Positions 8,471 to 15,323 of a DNA stretch of 16,882 nucleotides are shown piece after piece. Every line of letters begins with the position of its first letter. Positions within the stretch are counted from its first letter, which is position 1. A program made the position numbers and the translations under genes. Source of the DNA: Lachnospiraceae bacterium (GTDB lineage Bacteria > Bacillota > Clostridia > Lachnospirales > Lachnospiraceae); contig VSOB01000064.1 of NCBI GenBank assembly GCA_009774625.1, forward strand, positions 1-16,882, in the 5' to 3' direction. The notes under the pieces are model-generated. The model saw only the letters and a program-made list of their open reading frames with translations. It ran no database searches and was not told the DNA's origin.

Positions 8471-9139
8471 ATGGAGTATCTGAAAATTCAAAATCTCTAC
8501 AGCATGGAAGAAACGATTGCGAAAGAAGTATTTGAAGGCAGGACGTATCCCTGGGAGGTGCTGCCTCTGATCAGCGAGTTTATCATCAGACTGGGCAGGA
8601 CGCTTCCGGCAGACCGGTACGAGCAGAAGGGGGAGAACATATGGATCGCCAAATCTGCCAAAATATATCCTTCCGCTTTTATCAACGGTCCGGCGATTAT
8701 TGATGAGGAGGCCGAAGTGCGGCACTGTGCTTTTATCCGGGGCAATGCCATAGTGGGAAAGGGCGCAGTGGTGGGCAATTCCACAGAATTGAAAAATGTG
8801 ATACTGTTCAATAAGGTGCAGGTGCCTCATTATAATTATGTGGGCGACAGTATTCTGGGATATAAGGCGCATATGGGGGCAGGCTCCATTACTTCCAATG
8901 TAAAAAGCGATAAGACACTGGTGGTGGTAAAATCCAAAGAAGGCAATATAGAAACCGGGCTGAAAAAATTCGGTGCGATGCTGGGGGACAATGTGGAAGT
9001 AGGGTGCAACAGTGTGCTGAATCCTGGCAGTGTAATTGGGAGAGAGACTAATATCTATCCGCTTTCGCGGGTGAGAGGATATGTTCCGGAAAAAAGTATC
9101 TATAAAGATAGTGGAAATATTGTGAAAAAGGAGATATAA
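8471..9139 (+). CDS. GlmU-like left-handed beta-helix acyltransferase (no nucleotidyltransferase domain)
   Basis: 222 residues. After an N-terminal stretch of about 60 residues come hexapeptide repeats (isoleucine/valine every sixth residue), as in left-handed beta-helix acyltransferases. The segment VPHYNYVGDS then GAGSITSN (118-143) resembles the GlmU acetyltransferase active site, where a histidine (E. coli H363) is the catalytic base; the matching residue here is H120. The N-terminal nucleotidyltransferase half of GlmU is absent, so the frequent label UDP-GlcNAc pyrophosphorylase would mislead. Likely an acetyl- or acyltransferase on a nucleotide sugar or similar compound, substrate unknown. 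AGAGGTGA, overlapping the topB stop, lies six bases before the ATG, suggesting translational coupling with topB. Confidence 0.85.
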   Translation: MEYLKIQNLYSMEETIAKEVFEGRTYPWEVLPLISEFIIRLGRTLPADRYEQKGENIWIAKSAKIYPSAFINGPAIIDEEAEVRHCAFIRGNAIVGKGAVVGNSTELKNVILFNKVQVPHYNYVGDSILGYKAHMGAGSITSNVKSDKTLVVVKSKEGNIETGLKKFGAMLGDNVEVGCNSVLNPGSVIGRETNIYPLSRVRGYVPEKSIYKDSGNIVKKEI

Positions 9140-9170
9140 TAGATACAGGACAGGTCACAAAGGGGATATT

Positions 9171-11393
9171 ATGGCAAATAATCTTGATTACAAAACAATA
9201 TGTGAGATGATGGAAAACATGCTGACTGGCGTGGCGTTTCTGGGGCTGCAGGAGGATAAGCTGGAATTTCTCTATATGAACAGCGGCGGCTTCCGGATGC
9301 TGGGATATGCGCCGAGTGTTGGCTATAAGTATCTGAACAACCTGGTATCGCTTATTCTGGAGGAAGATAAGCCTAAATTCTGGCAGGCGATTGAGGACGT
9401 GCTGAAGGATGACGGAGCGGTGGATCTGGAGATGCGTACGGTAACAGCCACTGGTAGTCTGCGCTGGCTGCAGATACGGGGGAATCTGTATGAACGGACT
9501 GCAGAACGGGCAGTCATTTTGTGTGTGTTTCTGGACGCCACAGACAGAAAGTTTGTGGAAAACGAGCTGCAGGCACAGTCTGAATGGTATCAGATGCTTT
9601 TGGAAACAGAAGGAGAGATGCTGGTTGACTACAATGCCAAGACAGATGTGCTCAGTATCAAGACAGCCAGTGAATACGGACTGGAAAGTACCCGTATTAT
9701 AGACAAATTCATGATCAAGCTGCGGCGGGATGTGCTGGAGAGCACCGATGAAATGAAGCTGGTTGAGATCGTGGAAGAAGCTCTGAAAACACCGCGGACG
9801 GATATTATAGAGCTGAAAACCAATATTCTGATGGGCAAGGAAAAGCGGTGGTATCGGATTCATACATCCAGTATTGCGGGAGTGGACGGTTATGTGACAC
9901 ATATCGTGGGCAAGATCACAGACATTCATGAAAACAAGCTGCTGCAGGAAGAGCTGCGCGGCAAAGAAAAGCTGGATACTGTGACCGGCTGGTATAACAG
10001 GGAAGCAACAAAGGAACAGGTAAATCAGATTCTGGCAACTTCCGGTGACCGAAACATTCATGGATTTATTCTGGTGGACATCAGTGATTTTCGTATTCTG
10101 TCAGAGAGCCTGGGCGAAGATATGGGTAAGCGTATCTTGAAGGATATGACCAAAAAGATGAGTAAGGGCTTTAAACGTTCTGATATTCTCGGTCGTCTGG
10201 GTGAGGATGAGCTGGTTATTTTTGCACAGAATATCGGTTCTGTTCACAATTTGGACGCGCTGGCTTCTATGGTATGTCACAGTACGGAAATGACGCTGGG
10301 AAGCGGCGATGAAGGATTTACTCTGGCAGGAAGAGTGGGAATCTCACTGTATCCGTATCAGGGCGATACGTGGCAGGCGCTGCAGACTAAGGCGGAAAAG
10401 GCAGTAGATTCCCTGCGGGGAAGTGGAAAATTCGGCTATCATGTGTATGATCTTTCCGGTATTTTAAAGAGAGAGGCTGCGGAAAACGAAAGGCAGCAGA
10501 AGCTGCTGGAAGCAGCGGACACGGAGGAAAATCTGGAAAGTCTGCTGGAGCGGATTATCAATGAAGAAAGACAGAACGAAAATCTGACAAGGGCGATGCT
10601 GAAGATGGTGATCCGGCATTTCGGATTTCAGAAAGCGTGTCTGTCTATGGAAGGGAAGGACGGAAAAAGGGGACTGGAACTCCGGTATTTCAATCCGGGC
10701 TATGAGCCAAGAGAGGAACAGGATGTGATTGATGAAACACATCAATGGATTTCCTTCCTGAAAAGAGTGGATTTGCTGGAAGGCTTTCAGGTCATTCATA
10801 ATTATGATGAGGTACCGGAAGAACTGGCCTCCTATATGCTTCGCAATACGATACATACTCTTCTGATTCAGCCTGTGATGATGAAAGGAGAGATCAAAGG
10901 TGCGTTTCTGATGGGAGAATGTACCGGACGGGAATGGCATCTGAACACGGAAGAGGAAAAAGAACTGAAGCGTATTCTCCAGTTGATTCAGATTTATGTG
11001 CTGAAAAATGCAAGAAAAGAGAGCGGTCAGGCCACTTTGCAGGATGCCCGGCTGTTGGACGACTTTGACAGTTATGTGATGGCAGTGGATTATGATACCT
11101 ATGAGCTTTGTTTTGCCAACCGGAAGCTGTTAAACGCATTACCGAATCTACAGATCGGAGATTACTGTTACCGGACCTACGCCCGACAGGACAAGCCCTG
11201 TGACAACTGTATTATGAAAAAGCTGGACAGAAACGATCCTCATGCAAAGTGGTCGGAGGAATGGTTCAGTTCTTCCCTGCGCAGTTGGTTGAAGGTACAT
11301 GGCTCCTGGATGCAAAATGACGGAAACAGCGCTACCTGTGTTTTGAACAGTATGGATATTTCGGAATATTTTATCGGAAATATGAACGGATAA
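9171..11393 (+). CDS. Multi-sensor PAS-PAS-GGDEF-GAF-PAS protein with degenerate GGDEF
   Basis: 740 residues, soluble by appearance. Order: PAS (about 10-130), second PAS-like (about 135-255), GGDEF (about 265-430), a linker that may be coiled (435-470), a GAF-like domain (about 470-615) and a C-terminal PAS-like segment (about 625-735). The GGDEF signature reads GEDEL (344-348). D303 is kept, but the FKxIND segment is FRILSE and the inhibitory RxxD site is KRSD (335-338). Cyclase activity is doubtful, and ligand binding or regulation of a partner is more likely. The C-terminal segment has C666, C677 and C680 in a C-x10-C-x2-C pattern, which could bind metal or form a redox switch. AAGGGG precedes the ATG by about six bases. 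It lies 31 bases after the beta-helix gene and ends the block, with a terminator 20 bases downstream. Confidence 0.88.
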   Translation: MANNLDYKTICEMMENMLTGVAFLGLQEDKLEFLYMNSGGFRMLGYAPSVGYKYLNNLVSLILEEDKPKFWQAIEDVLKDDGAVDLEMRTVTATGSLRWLQIRGNLYERTAERAVILCVFLDATDRKFVENELQAQSEWYQMLLETEGEMLVDYNAKTDVLSIKTASEYGLESTRIIDKFMIKLRRDVLESTDEMKLVEIVEEALKTPRTDIIELKTNILMGKEKRWYRIHTSSIAGVDGYVTHIVGKITDIHENKLLQEELRGKEKLDTVTGWYNREATKEQVNQILATSGDRNIHGFILVDISDFRILSESLGEDMGKRILKDMTKKMSKGFKRSDILGRLGEDELVIFAQNIGSVHNLDALASMVCHSTEMTLGSGDEGFTLAGRVGISLYPYQGDTWQALQTKAEKAVDSLRGSGKFGYHVYDLSGILKREAAENERQQKLLEAADTEENLESLLERIINEERQNENLTRAMLKMVIRHFGFQKACLSMEGKDGKRGLELRYFNPGYEPREEQDVIDETHQWISFLKRVDLLEGFQVIHNYDEVPEELASYMLRNTIHTLLIQPVMMKGEIKGAFLMGECTGREWHLNTEEEKELKRILQLIQIYVLKNARKESGQATLQDARLLDDFDSYVMAVDYDTYELCFANRKLLNALPNLQIGDYCYRTYARQDKPCDNCIMKKLDRNDPHAKWSEEWFSSSLRSWLKVHGSWMQNDGNSATCVLNSMDISEYFIGNMNG

Positions 11394-11413
11394 AAAAATA
11401 AATATGAGTGCAG

Positions 11414-11460
11414 ACCGGAACCGGTGCCATAAGATGTTTGGCGGCAGGTTCCGGTTTGTT
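11414..11460 (+). terminator. Intrinsic terminator ending the argH-to-GGDEF block
   Basis: ACCGGAACC (11414-11422) pairs perfectly with GGTTCCGGT (11447-11455), with a possible inner TGCC/GGCA pairing, followed by TTTGTT. The long loop and the interrupted T run make it moderate in strength. It sits 20 bases after the stop of the GGDEF gene and before a new promoter. Confidence 0.65.
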
Positions 11461-11478
11461 ACATAGGAAATAAACCTC

Positions 11479-11507
11479 TTGACGGAAAGGGTAAAATGGA
11501 GTATAGT
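11479..11507 (+). promoter_or_regulatory. Strong sigma-70-type promoter for the ABC transporter lipoprotein
   Basis: TTGACG (11479-11484), a 17-base spacer and TATAGT (11502-11507) form a near-consensus promoter. Transcription would start near 11514, giving a leader of about 65 bases. Confidence 0.75.
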
Positions 11508-11539
11508 TATCAACGTAGTTTGATAGTCGCGTTGACGCG
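11508..11539 (+). promoter_or_regulatory. Two dyads at the transcription start, possible operators
   Basis: TATCAA (11508-11513) and TTGATA (11520-11525) form a perfect inverted repeat around the expected start site. Just after it CGCGTTGACGCG (11528-11539) has five-base arms. They could be repressor sites or small leader hairpins. No T-box sequence or Trp/Tyr-rich leader peptide is seen. Confidence 0.35.
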
Positions 11540-11578
11540 TTAAAGTGTCGATGCAGAAACGGTGAGGAGAAGAGGTTT

Positions 11579-12622
11579 ATGAAAAAAGCAGTAGCATTGA
11601 CCCTTGCGACAGCTATGATGATCGGTATGGTGACCGGATGTGGAGCTGCCGCAGAGGGACAGCAGAGCGGGGAAACACAGAACGCTGCCGATGCCAGTGC
11701 AGGAGAAACAGAAAATGCACAGGAAACAGAAGCGGCAGGTGAAGCAGCAGCCAGCGGAGACTCTTACAAGATCGGTGTGATCCAATTGACAGAGCATGCG
11801 GCGCTGGACGCGGCAAATGAAGGGTTTGTGGCAGCGCTGAACGATGCAGGTATCAATTATACAATTGATCAGCAGAACGCACAGAACGACCAGTCTGCCT
11901 GCCAGACGATTGCAGAAAAGTTGGTAAATGACGGCAATGATCTGATACTTGCCATTGCAACTCCTGCAGCACAGGCAGTGGCCGGTGCGACAAGTGAGAT
12001 ACCGATTCTGGTAACGGCAGTTACGGATCCGGCGGATGCAGGTCTGGTAGATTCCAATGAGGCGCCCGGCAACAATGTGTCCGGCACTTCGGATCTGACG
12101 CCGGTAAAAGAGCAGATGGAACTGTTGACCCAGTTGCTTCCGGATGCAAAAAAAGTAGGGATTCTCTATTGTTCCGCTGAGTCTAATTCAGAATTTCAGG
12201 CAGAGCTTGCCAAAGCGGCATGTGCAGAGGCAGGGCTTGAATCGGAAGTCTTTACTGTATCCAGTTCCAATGAGATTCAGCAGGTTGTGGAATCTATGGT
12301 AGGAAAGGTGGATGTGATCTATGCGCCTACAGACAATACCATTGCGGCAGGTATGGCAACGGTAACAATGGTGGCCAATGATAACGGACTGCCTACTATC
12401 TGCGGGGAAGAAGGCATGGTGGACGCAGGCGGACTTGCCACTTATGGCATTGATTATTATCAGTTAGGTTATATGGCCGGAGAGCAGGCTGTGGATATCC
12501 TTGTAAATGGGGCGGATATTTCCCAGATGCCCATCGGCTACCTGAGCGCAGACAAGTGTACTCTGAAAACAAATCAGGAGACCGCGGATATACTGGGTGT
12601 GGATTTGTCCGTACTGGAGTAA
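11579..12622 (+). CDS. ABC transporter substrate-binding lipoprotein, TrpX/ABC_sub_bind family
   Basis: 347-residue surface lipoprotein of the ABC_sub_bind family (TrpX, C. difficile CD0873). A basic N-terminus and hydrophobic core lead to the lipobox VTGC with C21 as the lipidated residue. A low-complexity linker rich in Ala, Glu, Gln and Gly (about 22-60) tethers the periplasmic-binding-like fold, which begins at YKIGVIQLTEH. Recognisable segments include ILVTAVTDPADAGLV and the VSGTSD stretch. Known relatives bind tryptophan or tyrosine, so an aromatic amino acid is the best guess; the ligand cannot be read directly. GAGGAG lies upstream of the ATG. The permease and ATPase follow, separated by a terminator and a second promoter. 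Confidence 0.9.
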   Translation: MKKAVALTLATAMMIGMVTGCGAAAEGQQSGETQNAADASAGETENAQETEAAGEAAASGDSYKIGVIQLTEHAALDAANEGFVAALNDAGINYTIDQQNAQNDQSACQTIAEKLVNDGNDLILAIATPAAQAVAGATSEIPILVTAVTDPADAGLVDSNEAPGNNVSGTSDLTPVKEQMELLTQLLPDAKKVGILYCSAESNSEFQAELAKAACAEAGLESEVFTVSSSNEIQQVVESMVGKVDVIYAPTDNTIAAGMATVTMVANDNGLPTICGEEGMVDAGGLATYGIDYYQLGYMAGEQAVDILVNGADISQMPIGYLSADKCTLKTNQETADILGVDLSVLE

Positions 12623-12644
12623 CCGGATTGACCTGACGAAGAGA

Positions 12645-12676
12645 GCAGTGAATCTGAAAGGATTTGCTGCTTTTTT
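12645..12676 (+). terminator. Intrinsic terminator inside the transporter operon
   Basis: GCAGTGAATC (12645-12654) pairs with GATTTGCTGC (12661-12670) over ten pairs including two G-U, with a TGAAAG loop, and is followed directly by TTTTTT (12671-12676). It lies 22 bases after the lipoprotein stop and should stop much of the transcription before the permease gene. Confidence 0.85.
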
Positions 12677-12702
12677 CACCTTTGGACAGAATCGGAAAAC
12701 AC

Positions 12703-12731
12703 TTGCATTCACAGGTGCAAATCGGTACAAT
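12703..12731 (+). promoter_or_regulatory. Second promoter, for the permease-ATPase pair
   Basis: TTGCAT (12703-12708), a 17-base spacer and TACAAT (12726-12731) give a good promoter starting near 12738, just before the permease ribosome binding site. TTGCA (12703-12707) and TGCAA (12716-12720) form an inverted repeat over the -35 and spacer, a possible operator. Confidence 0.6.
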
Positions 12732-12766
12732 AAACTTTGTATGAAGCTGTGACGGAGGATGAAGAA

Positions 12767-13684
12767 ATGAATGGAGTTTTACTTGCGATGCAGGGCGCCG
12801 TTTCTCAGGGGGTATTGTGGGGAATCATGGTGCTGGGTGTTTATATCACGTACAAAATATTGGATATTGCGGATCTGACAGTGGATGGGAGCTTTGCCCT
12901 GGGCGGATGTGTCTGTGCTATCCTGGTGGTGGAAAAGGGGATGGACCCTTTGCTTGCGCTTGTGATTGCAACAATAGCGGGTATGGCAGCAGGGGCAGTG
13001 ACCGGGCTGCTGCACACCCTGTTTGATATTCCGGCGATTCTGGCTGGTATTCTGACCCAGATTGGTCTGTGGTCCGTGAATCTGCGGATTATGGGAAAAA
13101 GCAATATCCCTCTTTTGAAGGTGGATACGATTTTTTCCAGGATTGTGGATTTGCTGGGAGTGAAGCAGTCAGCGGTTTCTCTTGTGATCGGTATTCTGAT
13201 TGCGGTGTTGATTATCGTATTTTTGTACTGGCTGTTCGGAACAGAGTTCGGCAGTGCTCTGCGTGCCACCGGAAACAATGAGGATATGATCCGGGCACTG
13301 GGAGTCAATACAAAGATCAGTAAGCTGTTGGCATTGACCATCAGCAATGGCCTGGTGGGGCTTTCCGGCGGTCTGGTCTGCCAGAGTCAGAAATATGCGG
13401 ACATCGGTATGGGAACCGGCGCTATTGTCATCGGTCTTGCCGCCATTGTCATCGGTGAAGTGCTGATGGGAAAGCTGAAGGCCTTCGGCAGCAAGCTGTC
13501 AAGTGCTGTGACCGGCTGTGTGGTTTATTTTCTGATCCGGGCGGTCGTACTGCAGATGGGTATGGACGCCAATGATATGAAACTGCTTTCTGCCGTGATT
13601 GTGGCGCTGGCGCTTTGTATTCCGGTGGCCGTAGGGAAATGGAGAATCTGGAAATCATATTCTGAGGAGGACCCCACATGCTGA
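12767..13684 (+). CDS. ABC transporter permease, TrpY-like (BPD_transp_2 family)
   Basis: 305-residue integral membrane protein with about eight hydrophobic segments, the channel of the importer. The segment LDIADLTVDGSFALGG (30-45) and the cytoplasmic loop ALRATGNNEDMIRALGVNT, which probably contacts the ATPase, are typical of permeases paired with ABC_sub_bind proteins. The chosen start is the ATG at 12767, with GGAGGA seven bases before it. A TTG at 12737 would add ten polar residues, falls at the predicted transcription start and lacks a ribosome binding site. The last seven bases overlap the ATPase start (ATGCTGA), so the two are translationally coupled. Confidence 0.93.
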   Translation: MNGVLLAMQGAVSQGVLWGIMVLGVYITYKILDIADLTVDGSFALGGCVCAILVVEKGMDPLLALVIATIAGMAAGAVTGLLHTLFDIPAILAGILTQIGLWSVNLRIMGKSNIPLLKVDTIFSRIVDLLGVKQSAVSLVIGILIAVLIIVFLYWLFGTEFGSALRATGNNEDMIRALGVNTKISKLLALTISNGLVGLSGGLVCQSQKYADIGMGTGAIVIGLAAIVIGEVLMGKLKAFGSKLSSAVTGCVVYFLIRAVVLQMGMDANDMKLLSAVIVALALCIPVAVGKWRIWKSYSEEDPTC

Positions 13685-14472
13685 CAGTAAATCATGTATA
13701 TAAGACATTTAACAAAGGGACGATCAACGAAAAGAAGGCGCTTTGCGGCCTGAATCTGCATCTGAATCCGGGAGAGTTTGTCACTGTGATCGGAGGAAAC
13801 GGTGCGGGCAAGTCCACACTGCTCAATATGATAGCAGGTGTGTATCCTATCGACAATGGACGCATTGAGATAGACGGTGTCAATATTTCCAGACAGCCGG
13901 AGCATCGCCGTGCCAAATACATCGGCAGGGTGTTTCAGGATCCTATGCGGGGAACGGCAGCCGGTATGGAAATCGAGGAAAATCTGGCCCTGGCATACAG
14001 GCGGGGGAAAAAACGTACACTGCGTTGGGGTGTGACGAAAAAAGAGAGAGCATTGTATGAAGAAAAACTGAAGATTCTGAATCTGGGACTGGAAACCAGG
14101 ATGAGTTCCAAAGTGGGGCTTTTGTCCGGCGGGCAGCGTCAGGCGCTGACCCTTTTGATGGCCACCCTGATAGAGCCAAAGCTGCTTTTGCTGGATGAGC
14201 ATACGGCGGCTCTGGATCCCAAGACAGCCCGGACGGTGCTGGATCTGACGGAAATGATTATCGTGGAAAATAATCTGACTGCTTTGATGGTAACACACAA
14301 TATGAAAGATGCCATTCGTCTGGGCAACCGGCTGATTATGATGCATGAGGGACGGATTATCTATGATGTGTCGGGGGAAGAAAAGAAGCAGCTTCATGTA
14401 TCGGACTTGCTTGCCAAGTTTGAGGAAGCCAGCGGCGGCGAGTTTGCCAACGACAGGATGATACTTTCATAA
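13678..14472 (+). CDS. ABC transporter ATP-binding protein, TrpZ-like
   Basis: 264-residue ATPase that drives the transporter from the cytoplasmic side. Walker A GGNGAGKST (39-47), signature LSGGQRQAL (149-157), Walker B LLLLDEH (169-175), D-loop AALD (177-180) and H-loop histidine H207 are all in place. Histidine after the Walker B glutamate, in place of the usual proline, is common in this subgroup. It starts inside the permease stop codon region, with the GAGGA of that gene's end acting as ribosome binding site. It is the last gene of the transporter unit; a terminator follows about 70 bases downstream. Confidence 0.95.
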   Translation: MLTVNHVYKTFNKGTINEKKALCGLNLHLNPGEFVTVIGGNGAGKSTLLNMIAGVYPIDNGRIEIDGVNISRQPEHRRAKYIGRVFQDPMRGTAAGMEIEENLALAYRRGKKRTLRWGVTKKERALYEEKLKILNLGLETRMSSKVGLLSGGQRQALTLLMATLIEPKLLLLDEHTAALDPKTARTVLDLTEMIIVENNLTALMVTHNMKDAIRLGNRLIMMHEGRIIYDVSGEEKKQLHVSDLLAKFEEASGGEFANDRMILS

Positions 14473-14506
14473 TTTTGAGAATTATCATCAAAAGCACTGG
14501 ATTTTT

Positions 14507-14534
14507 TTGTATAAATATGAGAAAATAGTACAAA
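14507..14534 (+). promoter_or_regulatory. Weak candidate promoter before the Fe-S pair
   Basis: TTGTAT (14507-14512), a 16-base spacer and TACAAA (14529-14534). It is upstream of the hairpin at 14545-14573, so if used the hairpin would act as an attenuator. No better pair is evident between that hairpin and the gene at 14613. Confidence 0.25.
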
Positions 14535-14544
14535 CGATTGCGGC

Positions 14545-14576
14545 AGAGCGGCGTATAAGGGTTGCGCCGCTTTGTT
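14545..14576 (+). terminator. Intrinsic terminator after the transporter genes
   Basis: AGAGCGGCGTA (14545-14555) pairs with TGCGCCGCTTT (14563-14573) over eleven pairs with two G-U, followed by TTTGTT. The core AGCGGCG/CGCCGCT is perfect. It separates the transporter from the Fe-S pair, though it could instead be an attenuator of the latter. Confidence 0.7.
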
Positions 14577-14612
14577 AAAAATAACAATCTACATATTGAA
14601 AGGAGTTTTCAC

Positions 14613-15305
14613 ATGATTTATTCAAAAGAAGTGGAAGAAATGACTTGTGTGGCACAGGGCGTTCATCATGGCTGTGCTCCAATCCCGGAAGAAGCTAAAT
14701 GGGTTCAGGCAAAAAAAGTTGAAGACATTTCCGGTTTGACGCATGGTGTGGGCTGGTGTGCTCCCCAGCAGGGTGCCTGCAAATTGACACTGAATGTAAA
14801 GGAAGGAATTATCCAGGAAGCGCTGGTGGAAACAATCGGCTGTTCAGGTATGACGCATTCTGCAGCGATGGCATCCGAGATTCTGCCCGGACTGACTGTT
14901 ATGGAAGCTCTGAATACAGACCTTGTATGTGATGCGATTAATACGGCTATGAGAGAGCTGTTTTTACAGATTGTTTATGGACGTACCCAGTCTGCCTTTT
15001 CTGAGGATGGACTCCCGGTAGGCGCAGGCCTTGAGGACTTGGGCAAGGGGCTGAGAAGTCAGGTTGGTACGATGTACGGTACATTAAAGAAAGGTCCTCG
15101 TTATCTTGAGATGGCAGAAGGATATGTAACAGGTATTGCTCTTGACAAAGACGATCAGATTATCGGTTACAAGTTTGTAAGCCTTGGTAAGATGACAGAT
15201 TTCATCAAGAAGGGTGATGACCCGAATACAGCTTATGAGAAGGCATGCGGCCAGTACGGACGCGTGGACGATGCTGTGAAGATTATCGATCCCAGAGTAG
15301 AATAA
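14613..15305 (+). CDS. IscU/NifU-like iron-sulfur cluster assembly scaffold protein
   Basis: 230 residues. The N-terminal part resembles IscU/NifU scaffolds: a cysteine pair C49/C56 before KLTLNVKEGIIQEA and a second conserved cysteine in TIGCSGMTHSAAMAS (C77), matching the IscU GCG-A-ASS segment. C106 in DLVCDAIN may be the third ligand. C12, C21 and C212 are extra. It is longer than IscU (about 130 residues), with a C-terminal extension (about 130-230) containing a LGKGLRSQVGTMYGTLKKGPRYLE stretch, here abbreviated to its ends: LGKG to RYLE. The start is the ATG at 14613 with AAGGAG seven bases upstream. A TTG at 14562 would begin in the terminator stem and is rejected. It is followed after 18 bases by the GGGtGRT gene, its usual partner. 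Likely role: holding or passing clusters to a dedicated target; not proven. Confidence 0.85.
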   Translation: MIYSKEVEEMTCVAQGVHHGCAPIPEEAKWVQAKKVEDISGLTHGVGWCAPQQGACKLTLNVKEGIIQEALVETIGCSGMTHSAAMASEILPGLTVMEALNTDLVCDAINTAMRELFLQIVYGRTQSAFSEDGLPVGAGLEDLGKGLRSQVGTMYGTLKKGPRYLEMAEGYVTGIALDKDDQIIGYKFVSLGKMTDFIKKGDDPNTAYEKACGQYGRVDDAVKIIDPRVE

Positions 15306-15323
15306 TAGGAGGAGGACAATACA

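Noticed and set aside
6989..8872. A 627-codon open frame on the minus strand
   Set aside because: It is antisense to topB and the beta-helix gene, rich in His, Phe, Gln and Ile, with no domain I recognise; a shadow of the plus-strand codon pattern.
9048..10061. A 337-codon open frame on the minus strand
   Set aside because: Antisense to the multi-sensor GGDEF gene; composition is shadow-like.
11394..11578. T-box or other riboswitch before the aromatic amino acid transporter
   Set aside because: No T-box consensus, specifier stem or antiterminator is seen; the hairpin at 11414-11460 lies upstream of the promoter.
12737..12766. TTG start adding ten residues to the permease
   Set aside because: It falls at the predicted transcription start and has no ribosome binding site; the ATG at 12767 has GGAGGA at good spacing.
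14562..14612. TTG start adding 17 residues to the scaffold protein
   Set aside because: It begins inside a terminator stem; the ATG at 14613 has AAGGAG and gives the expected N-terminus.
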